Position numbers and translations under genes: made by a program. Under the pieces are notes generated by a model. That model searched no databases and had not been told where the DNA came from. It worked only from the letters and a program-made list of their open reading frames with translations. Positions 1 to 5,309 of a DNA stretch of 5,309 nucleotides are shown piece after piece. Location of the stretch: contig DHWW01000347.1 of the NCBI GenBank assembly GCA_002413385.1, positions 1-5,309 on the forward strand, written 5' to 3'. This DNA is from Granulicella sp. UBA5172 (GTDB lineage Bacteria; Acidobacteriota; Terriglobia; Terriglobales; Acidobacteriaceae). How positions within the stretch are numbered: position 1 is the first letter of the stretch; every line of letters starts with the position of its first letter.

Positions 1-77
1 GGCAGCGCCATCATCGCCTTCAGCATCGACCGCCGTTGAAAGCGCAAACTACGATTCGAATCCGCCATCGTCTTCAT
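1..77 (-). CDS. Tat-signal small subunit of a GMC dehydrogenase (gluconate 2-dehydrogenase subunit 3-like), N-terminus only
   Basis: Only the first 25 codons lie in the window; the gene runs off the left edge. The protein begins MKTMADSNRSLRFQRRSMLK, followed by AMMAL. Residues 14-20 (QRRSMLK) match the twin-arginine export motif R-R-x-x-L/F-K, with the hydrophobic stretch beginning right after it. The ATG overlaps the stop of the GMC oxidoreductase gene by 4 bp (ATGA, 74-77). A GGGGAG ribosome site (84-89) sits 6 nt upstream, which favours this start over the in-frame ATG at 68-66. In known gluconate/sorbitol/FAD-glucose dehydrogenases a small Tat-exported subunit is encoded beside the GMC flavoprotein and carries it across the membrane. 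The identity as subunit 3 is inferred from this context and the signal only. Any other Tat-exported protein remains possible, because no mature-domain residues are visible. Confidence 0.65.
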   Translation of the reverse strand, partial: MKTMADSNRSLRFQRRSMLKAMMAL

Positions 78-1786
78 GCCAGGCTCCCCGTCTTCATCTG
101 CGCCGAAAGGTACTCCGACGTACGCCACGCCAGCGACAGAATCGTCAGCGTCGGATTCTTCTCCGCAAGGCTCACAAACGGAGCTCCATCCGCCACAAAA
201 AGATTCCTGCAATCCCACGCCTGGCAATGCTCATTCAGCACCGACGTCTTCGCATCGCTCCCCATCCGCGCGCCTCCCACTTCATGAATCGCCTGTCCAC
301 CGGCGGCCATCCCCCATTGCTCCTCCGCGCCATACGACTCGATCACCGTACCGCCAGCCGCCTTCACAATCTGCTGAAACGTCTCCTGCATATGCCGCGC
401 CATCTGCACCTCCTCATCGCTCCACGCGAAGTGAAACTTCAACACCGGAATTCCCCACTGGTCCACGGCCTTCTCATCGATCTCGCAATAGCTCTGCTCA
501 TTCGGAATCATCTCGCCGCGCCCATGAAAGCTCACAAACGATCCATACAGTCTGCGACTCTTCTCCTTCAGCGCCGCTCCATACCCGCCGCCCAGCAAGC
601 CTTCCGCTCCACTCAACAATCCCGGCCCCGGCATGCCCCTGCGTCCTCCGCCAAACTCAATATGGTACCCGCGCGAAAACGGCAGCTCGCTCCGCGCCTG
701 TTCCTTGTACTTCCACCACGGCATATAAAGATGCATGCCCCCCACGCCATCTTCGTTGTGCGCAGGCAGGTCCATCATCGCCGGAACCCATCCCGTCACA
801 TCCGACATCACCGTATCCATCAAATATTTCCCCACCATCCCACTCGAGTTCGCCAGCCCCCTGGGGTTGCGCTCGCTGCGCGAATTCAGCAGCAGCCGAG
901 CCGTCTCGCAAGCACTCGCCGCCAGCACCACCGCCTTCCCACGCACCTCCATCGTCTCCCCGGATTTCTTATCAACATAGGAAATCCCCGTCGCCAATCC
1001 ATCCGGCCCCGTCTTCACCTCACGCACCATCGCATTGCAGCGAATCTCCAAATTCCCCGTCTCGAGCGCCGGGTACAGCAGCACCGCTGGCGATGAAAAA
1101 TTCGACCCTAGCCTGCACCCTCTCCCGCACTGAGCCACATAATGGCAGGCAGGCCGCTCCCCCTTCGGCCGCGTAAGAATCGCCAGCCGCGAAGGAATGC
1201 AAGGAATCTTCAACGTCCCACAAGCCTTCTGCACCAGCCGCTCGTAACACCGCGGCGCAGGAGGAGGTTGGTACTTTCCATCGGGGAGATTCTCCATCCC
1301 CTCCGCCGAACCAAACACCCCAATCAACTCTTCCGTGCGGTCATAGTACGGCGCCAGATCGTCATAGCCGATCGGCCAATCAAACCCCTTCCCATCACGA
1401 CTGTGCGGCTTGAAATCGTACGGCCCATTGCGCAGCGCAATCCGTCCCCACGTATTCGTGCGTCCACCCAGCATCCGCGACCGATACCACTTGAAGTCCG
1501 TTCCCGCAGCACAGGTATACGGCTCCCCCTCCACCTTCCATCCGCCCACCACCGCATCAAATCCACCCGCACCCATCGGCTCACGCGGCGCTCCCCGATG
1601 CGCCGCGTCATATCCCCACTGCCCCCACTTCGAATCCTTCGACGTGTCATACCAATCGCCAGCCTCGAGCATCAGGCACTTCAACCCCGCCTTGGCCAGT
1701 TGATACGCCGTCATCCCACCGCCCGCGCCCGAGCCGACGATAATCACATCGTACCCATCCACGCCCACATCCTCAGCGCTGCTCAT
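74..1786 (-). CDS. GMC family flavin oxidoreductase (gluconate/sugar dehydrogenase-type large subunit)
   Basis: This is a complete 570-residue FAD-dependent dehydrogenase of the glucose-methanol-choline family, a normal length for the membrane-linked sugar/alcohol dehydrogenase branch. The N-terminal Rossmann dinucleotide motif is VGSGAGGG (residues 17-24), with the ribose-binding acidic residue at E41 in LMLEAG. GGRTNTWGR (107-115) is the flavin-contact segment. The C-terminal GMC domain has HEVGGARMGSD (501-511) and NLFVADGAPF...NPTLTILSLAWR (528-555), which give the expected catalytic His501/Asn544 pair. Three cysteines (C214, C220, C224) lie in an insert where related FAD-glucose dehydrogenases bind an iron-sulfur cluster. 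There is no signal peptide, so export would depend on the Tat partner encoded next. The start is fixed by GGAGGT (1793-1798) 6 nt upstream, and it overlaps the preceding stop as ATGA (1783-1786). Substrate is unknown: gluconate, another sugar acid, sugar or alcohol are all possible. Confidence 0.95.
   Translation of the reverse strand: MSSAEDVGVDGYDVIIVGSGAGGGMTAYQLAKAGLKCLMLEAGDWYDTSKDSKWGQWGYDAAHRGAPREPMGAGGFDAVVGGWKVEGEPYTCAAGTDFKWYRSRMLGGRTNTWGRIALRNGPYDFKPHSRDGKGFDWPIGYDDLAPYYDRTEELIGVFGSAEGMENLPDGKYQPPPAPRCYERLVQKACGTLKIPCIPSRLAILTRPKGERPACHYVAQCGRGCRLGSNFSSPAVLLYPALETGNLEIRCNAMVREVKTGPDGLATGISYVDKKSGETMEVRGKAVVLAASACETARLLLNSRSERNPRGLANSSGMVGKYLMDTVMSDVTGWVPAMMDLPAHNEDGVGGMHLYMPWWKYKEQARSELPFSRGYHIEFGGGRRGMPGPGLLSGAEGLLGGGYGAALKEKSRRLYGSFVSFHGRGEMIPNEQSYCEIDEKAVDQWGIPVLKFHFAWSDEEVQMARHMQETFQQIVKAAGGTVIESYGAEEQWGMAAGGQAIHEVGGARMGSDAKTSVLNEHCQAWDCRNLFVADGAPFVSLAEKNPTLTILSLAWRTSEYLSAQMKTGSLA
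84..89 (-). promoter_or_regulatory. Ribosome binding site GGGGAG for the Tat-signal gene
   Basis: GGGGAG lies 6 nt before the ATG at 77-75, inside the end of the GMC gene. It favours that start over the in-frame ATG at 68-66, which has no comparable site at proper distance. Confidence 0.65.
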
Positions 1787-2949
1787 TTCTGCACCTCCGT
1801 CATCCGAACCAAATGCACTGCAGTGCGATTATTGCCTTCGCGATCAAACGAAATCCGTCCCGAAGCGCCTGCAAAGTTCTGCACCCGCGCCAACTCATCC
1901 CGCACCCGCGCCCGATTCGCCCCCGCCACCCGCAAAGCACGCATCGTTATCACCACCGCATCGTAGCTCTCCATCGCAGCAGCACTCGGAATCATTCCGG
2001 TTGCCTGCCAGTAACGCCGCGCAAAACTCTGTCGCGCAGGGGCGCCCTCGCCATCAGCAGCCACCGTCCACGCGCCATTCGCATTCGCCGCGTCTATCCC
2101 GTAACTCGTCTGCGCCGCATCCTCCGACAAGTAGCAAATCGTCTTCACCTTCACCGCCTTCATCGCGCGCATGAATGTTCCCGCCGTTGCCGCATCTGTC
2201 CAAATCACCACGGCCTGCGGCTGTTCCGCGACCATCTTCTTCACCACAAATCCAACATCCACCCGCAGCGGATCCAGCGTCACGCTCTCCGGCGCAGCCA
2301 CCCCCAGCGCCACCGCCGCCTTTTCCATCGCCGCAACGCCGCGCAGCCCATCATGCTCCTGCTCTGTAATCAGCATCACCTTCGTCAGACCGCGCTCGCG
2401 ATAAATATTCTGCGCCATCACCTGCGCCTCATCGACATCGCTGGCACCCATCCGGAAGATCCACGGAATATCAATCTGCGTCGTCGTCGCATCCGCCGCC
2501 AGCGTCATCACCGGCACGCCCAGGCGGTTGCCTACCTGCTCGCACAAATGCGCATCCGCCCCGCTCGTCGATGTAATCATCGCGACCACATCATCCTCCA
2601 TCACCAAATGAATCACCGCATCTGAAACCACACCCCACGACGGCCCGCTCTCATCCTGAACAGCCAGCGCCACGCGCCGTCCGCCAGGCAGCGCAGCACC
2701 TCCCGCATCCTGCAGCGCGATCTCTGCCGCAGCAACCATCGCATCGCCCTCAGCCTTTCGTGCACCATGCAACGGAGCCAGCATCCCGATGTTCAGCACC
2801 TGCCCCGTCAGATCATTCGCAGCCGCGCGCCCCGGCCCTGCATAGCTCTCACCATCCGCCGCAATCGAAGCGTACGGCGCAACACTCTGCGCACGAACTC
2901 CGACGCCCAGCATCAACAGCGCGACCACTGCATACACCTCAGTGCGCAT
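1783..2949 (-). CDS. Periplasmic type I substrate-binding protein (Peripla_BP_6/LivJ-like), second of a tandem pair
   Basis: The chosen start gives 388 residues. The first 20 form a Sec signal (MRTEVY, then a hydrophobic core, then GVRA) with likely cleavage before Q21. No lipobox cysteine is present, so the product should be soluble in the periplasm. The two-lobed binding fold runs from about residue 51 (VLNIGMLAPLHG) to the end. Family-like landmarks are IPWIFRMGASD (161-171), an interlobe VMLITEQEHDG strand-turn, and ESYDAVVITMRAL (327-339). An in-frame ATG 75 nt upstream (3024) would add 25 arginine-rich residues before the signal and overlap the previous gene by 86 bp, so 2949 is preferred. 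GAAGAG (2958-2963) lies 8 nt before it. The start overlaps the first binding-protein gene by 11 bp and the stop overlaps the GMC start by 4 bp, so translation is probably coupled. Relatives bind amino acids, urea/amides or aromatic acids in ABC uptake; some act beside periplasmic dehydrogenases. Ligand unknown. Confidence 0.88.
   Translation of the reverse strand: MRTEVYAVVALLMLGVGVRAQSVAPYASIAADGESYAGPGRAAANDLTGQVLNIGMLAPLHGARKAEGDAMVAAAEIALQDAGGAALPGGRRVALAVQDESGPSWGVVSDAVIHLVMEDDVVAMITSTSGADAHLCEQVGNRLGVPVMTLAADATTTQIDIPWIFRMGASDVDEAQVMAQNIYRERGLTKVMLITEQEHDGLRGVAAMEKAAVALGVAAPESVTLDPLRVDVGFVVKKMVAEQPQAVVIWTDAATAGTFMRAMKAVKVKTICYLSEDAAQTSYGIDAANANGAWTVAADGEGAPARQSFARRYWQATGMIPSAAAMESYDAVVITMRALRVAGANRARVRDELARVQNFAGASGRISFDREGNNRTAVHLVRMTEVQK
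1793..1798 (-). promoter_or_regulatory. Ribosome binding site GGAGGT for the GMC oxidoreductase
   Basis: GGAGGT lies inside the last codons of the second binding-protein gene, 6 nt before the GMC ATG (1786-1784). It is the strongest Shine-Dalgarno match in the window. Together with the ATGA overlap it argues for efficient coupled translation of the dehydrogenase. Confidence 0.8.
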
Positions 2950-4282
2950 ACGCCACACTCTTCGTCTTCCAATCCGTGCGTTGCTCCGGCCAGTACACAA
3001 ACTTCCCATCGCGAATCTGCGCAAACGTCACCGGAGCAATATTATTCAGCGTGTAATCAAAGTGCGCGTTGCCACTCACCCCCGCATAGTCCTTCATCCC
3101 ATACTCGCGCAGCGCATCCATGATCCTCCCGCGATTGAGCCCCGCCTTATTGATCGCGGCCATCATGATCGTCTCGCCGTCATACGCATACGCCGCATAC
3201 GCATCCGGCTCCGTGTTGAATCGCGCGATAAACCGTTGCCGAAATTCCTGCCACCGCGCATCTGTTCGCGTCGGATCGATCGCGCTGATCGTCACCAACC
3301 CCTCCGCCGCCGCGCCCGCAATCGTCACCACCTCCGGAGCACAAATTCGGCTGCTGCCAAACACCGGCTGCTGCATCCCCATCGCGCGCATCTGCTTCAA
3401 GATCAACCCAGCCTGCTCTGCGTTCCCCCAGATCACCAACCCATCGATCCCACTTGCTTCAATCGTCTTCAGTTGCGAAGAAAAATCCTTGTTGCTCGCC
3501 GCATACCAGACCTCCACCACCGGCTGGTGTCCGATGCGTCGCGCCGTATCGACAAAGATTTCCTTGCCCGCTCGCCCATAGCGATTGTTCACCTGCAGAA
3601 TCCCAATCCGCTTTAAATGCCGCTGCAAAAATATGTAGTCCGCCAGCGCATATCCCTGCTGCCGGTCATCCGGAAAGTTGTGCATCAGCCACGGAATCCC
3701 TGTCTCCGTCACCGTCGGATCATTCGTCGCCGTATCCATCATGGGCAGCTCCAGCTTCAGCGTCACGCGCAACTCAATATGTGTCGACGACGAATCCACC
3801 GACCCCAGCATCGCCCAATCCTCATCCTCAAGCCGCATCGCCACCAGCGCCATCGACGACGCTCCCCACAATGGCAAATCATCATGCACCTTCAACGCAA
3901 ACGGCTTCCCGCGATATCCGCCCTTCGCATTCGCCTCATCCACCGCCATCTGCGCTCCATGCAACATCGCAATCCCATACGGCGAGTCCTCATTCTCTGC
4001 ATCCAGCGGCCCAAGAAATCCCAGGTTGATCGTCTTCAGCGCCGCCACATCGCCATCCGGCTCACTGCGCGCCGCGCCGTCATACTCCAGCGTGTTCGGC
4101 TCCACCAACCACTGCTGGTACGGCTTCCGAAACCCACCATACGGCGCAGCCGCCGGAGGCATATTCGCATACGGCATCGTCGCGCTCTGCGCAGATTCCG
4201 GAGTTGCCACACTCTGCGCAACAGCAGCGCTCACGCCAGCAACACTCAGCACGACAACCGCGATACCGCTTCGAATTCTCAT
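2939..4282 (-). CDS. Periplasmic type I substrate-binding protein (Peripla_BP_6/LivJ-like), first of a tandem pair
   Basis: From the chosen start the protein has 447 residues. Residues 1-22 are a Sec signal (MRIRSG, a Val/Leu/Ala core, then SAAVA) with likely cleavage before Q23. There is no lipobox cysteine. A Pro/Ala/Tyr-rich low-complexity linker of about 60 residues (23-83) precedes the binding fold, which starts near TINLGFLGPLD (84-94). Landmarks are DTATNDPTVT (183-192, the position of the family's SAT-P ligand loop), RIGILQVNNRYGRAG (225-239) and DAYAAYAYDGETIMMAA (360-376). An ATG at 4327 would put 15 basic residues before the signal. The ATG at 4282 has a near-ideal GAGGAG (4290-4295) 7 nt upstream and is preferred. 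It is clearly diverged from the second binding protein, so this is an old duplication or two separate acquisitions. No permease or ATPase gene is seen, and the ligand cannot be assigned. Confidence 0.88.
   Translation of the reverse strand: MRIRSGIAVVVLSVAGVSAAVAQSVATPESAQSATMPYANMPPAAAPYGGFRKPYQQWLVEPNTLEYDGAARSEPDGDVAALKTINLGFLGPLDAENEDSPYGIAMLHGAQMAVDEANAKGGYRGKPFALKVHDDLPLWGASSMALVAMRLEDEDWAMLGSVDSSSTHIELRVTLKLELPMMDTATNDPTVTETGIPWLMHNFPDDRQQGYALADYIFLQRHLKRIGILQVNNRYGRAGKEIFVDTARRIGHQPVVEVWYAASNKDFSSQLKTIEASGIDGLVIWGNAEQAGLILKQMRAMGMQQPVFGSSRICAPEVVTIAGAAAEGLVTISAIDPTRTDARWQEFRQRFIARFNTEPDAYAAYAYDGETIMMAAINKAGLNRGRIMDALREYGMKDYAGVSGNAHFDYTLNNIAPVTFAQIRDGKFVYWPEQRTDWKTKSVAYAH
2958..2963 (-). 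promoter_or_regulatory. Possible ribosome binding site GAAGAG for the second binding protein
   Basis: GAAGAG lies 8 nt before the ATG at 2949-2947. It is a weaker match than the other sites, but it agrees with the start that places a normal Sec signal at the N-terminus. Coupling to the overlapping upstream gene may compensate for its weakness. Confidence 0.5.
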
Positions 4283-4289
4283 CACCGAA

Positions 4290-4295
4290 CTCCTC
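4290..4295 (-). promoter_or_regulatory. Ribosome binding site GAGGAG deciding the start of the first binding protein
   Basis: On the minus strand GAGGAG is followed by 7 nt (TTCGGTG) and the ATG at 4282-4280. This start also makes the Sec signal begin with MRIR. The longer reading from 4327 starts inside the DAHP synthase remnant, so the site favours the shorter protein. Confidence 0.8.
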
Positions 4296-4325
4296 TGTCT
4301 CCGACTACCTGCCACGCGCCAAACC

Positions 4326-4466
4326 ATCCATCACCTCGGTCACGACGGGCAGCCCCGTCAAATCGCTCGTTGCGCAAAGCAACTTCAATCCCTCCACGCC
4401 GAGCCCCTGAAAATCATGCGGCGACGTGCGCGGCTTGAATGCCCCACCCCGCAACAAATCCGCGGC
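4326..4466 (-). pseudogene. aroF: Remnant of a DAHP synthase gene (type Iβ, AroF/AroG family), internal fragment
   Basis: Read on the minus strand from about 4466, the spacer encodes [20 protein letters not shown] and continues [20 protein letters not shown], then VVTEVMD. This is the signature segment of 3-deoxy-7-phosphoheptulonate synthase of the B. subtilis type, the first shikimate-pathway enzyme. The [11 protein letters not shown] stretch is the phosphoenolpyruvate-binding region. About 47 of roughly 340 residues remain. The frame is closed by TGA just upstream (4475-4473). Downstream it loses similarity after VMD, giving GLARGR and then TAG at 4307-4305. No ATG with a ribosome site precedes it, so no functional enzyme can be made. 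The codons remain GC-ending and the motif residues are intact, which suggests recent truncation. It separates two genes of an otherwise overlapping operon. A functional AroF presumably exists elsewhere in the genome. Confidence 0.85.
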
Positions 4467-4509
4467 AGATCTTCAAGACTTGTTTGCCCTGCAATCTTCC
4501 GTTCCATAC

Positions 4510-5043
4510 TTACTTCCCGTCTTTCGATTCCGCTGCACCCGGAGTCTCAAAGATCGCCATCGCTTCCATCTCGAACAGCAAGCTAGGCCAGCACAGAATC
4601 GCCTGAATCCCCGTCGATGCTGGCAGCACATCCAGCCCCTGCTCCTCAAAGAACTTCGTCCGAATCAAATTGAACTGCTCGTAGTCCCGCTCAATGTCGC
4701 GCAGATAGCAGGTGGTCCGCACCACGTCCTTCCACGTCGCGCCCTCCGACTTCAACAACTCCGTAACGTTCTGATACGCCCGCCGCGTCTGCGCCCCAAA
4801 GTCTCCCGGATGCACCGTCTCGCCGTTCTCACCCACGCTCGCCGTACCCGAAATCATCAGGATCGTAATTCCCTTGATGTCCAGTCGCATCCCCCGCGAA
4901 AACGACGATGGCTTCTGGTACCGGTACGCCTCATTCAGCGCCTTCGGTGCCGACATCGCCTTCTTCCGCAACATCTTTTGAGCCCCATTGCTCCCCTTCT
5001 TCACCGCCACGTCTGCTTCTGCTTCCATCAGAATGTTGCTCAT
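4510..5043 (-). CDS. RidA/YjgF/YER057c/UK114 family protein lacking the deaminase arginine
   Basis: This is a complete protein of 177 residues. Classic RidA proteins are about 128; the extra length is a charged N-terminal extension (about 1-33) and short additions at both ends of the fold. The core begins near residue 34 and has the family landmarks SGTAS (65-69), QTRRAYQNVTELLKSEGATW (85-104), DVVRTTCYLRDIERDYEQFN (106-125) and FEMEAMAIF (157-165). In RidA the imine/enamine deaminase arginine (R105 of E. coli, in PARS) lies 15 residues before a conserved Glu (E120). Here the same spacing gives S143 (PASTG) and E158, so the Glu is kept and the Arg is lost. True 2-iminoacid deaminase activity is therefore unlikely; a ligand-binding or different hydrolytic role is possible. 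AAGGAG (5052-5057) lies 8 nt before the ATG, which overlaps the propeller stop as ATGA. The product is predicted cytoplasmic, as no signal is seen. Confidence 0.9.
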   Translation of the reverse strand: MSNILMEAEADVAVKKGSNGAQKMLRKKAMSAPKALNEAYRYQKPSSFSRGMRLDIKGITILMISGTASVGENGETVHPGDFGAQTRRAYQNVTELLKSEGATWKDVVRTTCYLRDIERDYEQFNLIRTKFFEEQGLDVLPASTGIQAILCWPSLLFEMEAMAIFETPGAAESKDGK

Positions 5044-5309
5044 TTGCCCTGCTCCTTATGCACCGCGCGCATCCCGTGGCTCAGGCCCTGTGCCGTCGCC
5101 ACCCAGATGTCGTCGCCTTGAAAATCCGTGTTGAGAATGTAGGTGTGCGCCACGCTTGTCTCCGTGGCGATCCGCTCTTTGCTTCCATCCGCATGGGTCA
5201 CAAGAATCTCTCCGCGCCCCGTCTTCTCATCCCGCTGATAGCTGACCCACGTATTCGTCCGCGTATCGAGTTCGCTCAGCCCGCCCTGCGTACTCGCCCA
5301 CACCTCATC
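5040..5309 (-). CDS. Beta-propeller repeat protein (two-component-regulator-propeller/Reg_prop-like), C-terminal 89 residues
   Basis: The gene enters from the right edge and its start is not in the window; the frame is open to 5309 (an in-frame GTG at 5303-5301 lies inside a repeat and is not a start). The visible residues begin DEVWASTQGGLSELD, then NTWVSY. This is the Reg_prop blade pattern (x-V/I-W-x-x-T-x-x-G-L-x-x-x-D ... W-x-x-Y). A second partial blade follows near residue 66 (DDIWVATAQGLSHG). Such blades usually occur in the periplasmic sensor part of hybrid two-component systems. Here the protein ends about 10 residues after the last blade, with no kinase or DNA-binding domain behind it, so it is a stand-alone propeller or has its other domains at the N-terminus. 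Its stop overlaps the RidA-like start by 4 bp, so the two are co-translated. Its function cannot be named from this fragment. Confidence 0.8.
   Translation of the reverse strand, partial: DEVWASTQGGLSELDTRTNTWVSYQRDEKTGRGEILVTHADGSKERIATETSVAHTYILNTDFQGDDIWVATAQGLSHGMRAVHKEQGK
5052..5057 (-). promoter_or_regulatory. Ribosome binding site AAGGAG for the RidA-like gene
   Basis: AAGGAG lies 8 nt upstream of the ATG at 5043-5041, within the end of the propeller gene. It supports this start, and therefore the unusual N-terminal extension of the RidA-like protein, over the internal methionines at residues 6 and 30. Confidence 0.75.

Noticed and set aside
76..1966. Long plus-strand open frames (76-1176, 227-1096, 1142-1966) encoding Ser/Pro/Arg/His-rich products
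   Set aside because: They lie opposite the well-supported GMC and binding-protein genes, have compositionally biased sequences without recognisable domains, and are the usual antisense shadows of GC-rich coding DNA.
2950..3024. Longer N-terminus of the second binding protein starting at 3024
   Set aside because: It would overlap the upstream gene by 86 bp and put an arginine-rich tail before the signal. The RRR near its residues 20-22 could be mistaken for a Tat motif but lacks the following hydrophobic-Lys pattern.
4283..4327. Longer N-terminus of the first binding protein starting at 4327
   Set aside because: It would place 15 basic residues before a normal Sec signal and begin inside the DAHP synthase remnant; the ATG at 4282 has a better ribosome site and signal.
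4344..4359. Perfect 6-bp inverted repeat GACGGG-CAGC-CCCGTC, possible terminator or attenuator between the RidA-like and binding-protein genes
   Set aside because: No T-tract follows on the minus strand, and the bases correspond to the conserved TGLPV codons of the DAHP synthase remnant, so the hairpin is probably coincidental.
3617..4586. Plus-strand open frames 3617-4438 and 3678-4586 covering the spacer
   Set aside because: Both are mostly antisense to the first binding protein, show no family motif or plausible ribosome site, and the spacer itself is explained by the minus-strand DAHP synthase remnant.
4510..5043. Reading the RidA-like protein as a chorismatase (FkbO/Hyg5, which share the YjgF fold) because a DAHP synthase remnant is adjacent
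   Set aside because: Chorismatases are about twice as long with two domains; this protein has a single RidA-size core, and the remnant cannot make an active shikimate enzyme.

Overview
All real genes in this window are on the minus strand, so transcription runs from the right edge (5309) to the left edge (1). The layout looks like part of one operon. In transcription order it holds: the C-terminal end of a WD40/Reg_prop-like beta-propeller protein (right edge, truncated); a RidA/YjgF-family protein; a short spacer carrying a degraded piece of a DAHP synthase gene; two consecutive periplasmic type I substrate-binding proteins (Peripla_BP_6/LivJ-like); a GMC flavin oxidoreductase of the membrane-linked sugar/alcohol dehydrogenase type; and the first 25 codons of a protein with a twin-arginine (Tat) signal, most likely the small 'gluconate 2-dehydrogenase subunit 3' partner (left edge, truncated).

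Gene junctions are very tight. Three are 4-bp ATGA overlaps (5040-5043, 1783-1786, 74-77) and one is an 11-bp overlap (2939-2949). The one exception is the 227-bp spacer 4283-4509 between the RidA-like gene and the first binding protein. Codons from about 4466 down to 4326 in that spacer still read as the strongly conserved [11 protein letters not shown]...FQGLG...VVTEVMD segment of the AroF/AroG (type Iβ, B. subtilis-like) DAHP synthase. The reading frame is closed on both sides and has no credible start, so it is a gene remnant.

Functional picture (inference): the GMC flavoprotein has no signal peptide of its own and would be carried out of the cytoplasm with its Tat-signal partner, where it would oxidise a sugar or alcohol and pass electrons to the respiratory chain. 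The two binding proteins have cleavable Sec signals and no lipobox cysteine, and no permease or ATPase gene is visible. They may serve substrate capture or sensing next to the dehydrogenase, or their transporter lies outside the window.

The organism is a moderately GC-rich Gram-negative bacterium (two Sec signals, one Tat signal, periplasmic binding proteins). The style of the GMC/subunit-3 pair and the propeller gene would fit a soil Acidobacteriota (Terriglobia) member, but this is a guess from family experience. No RNA gene, mobile element, CRISPR array or convincing terminator was seen.
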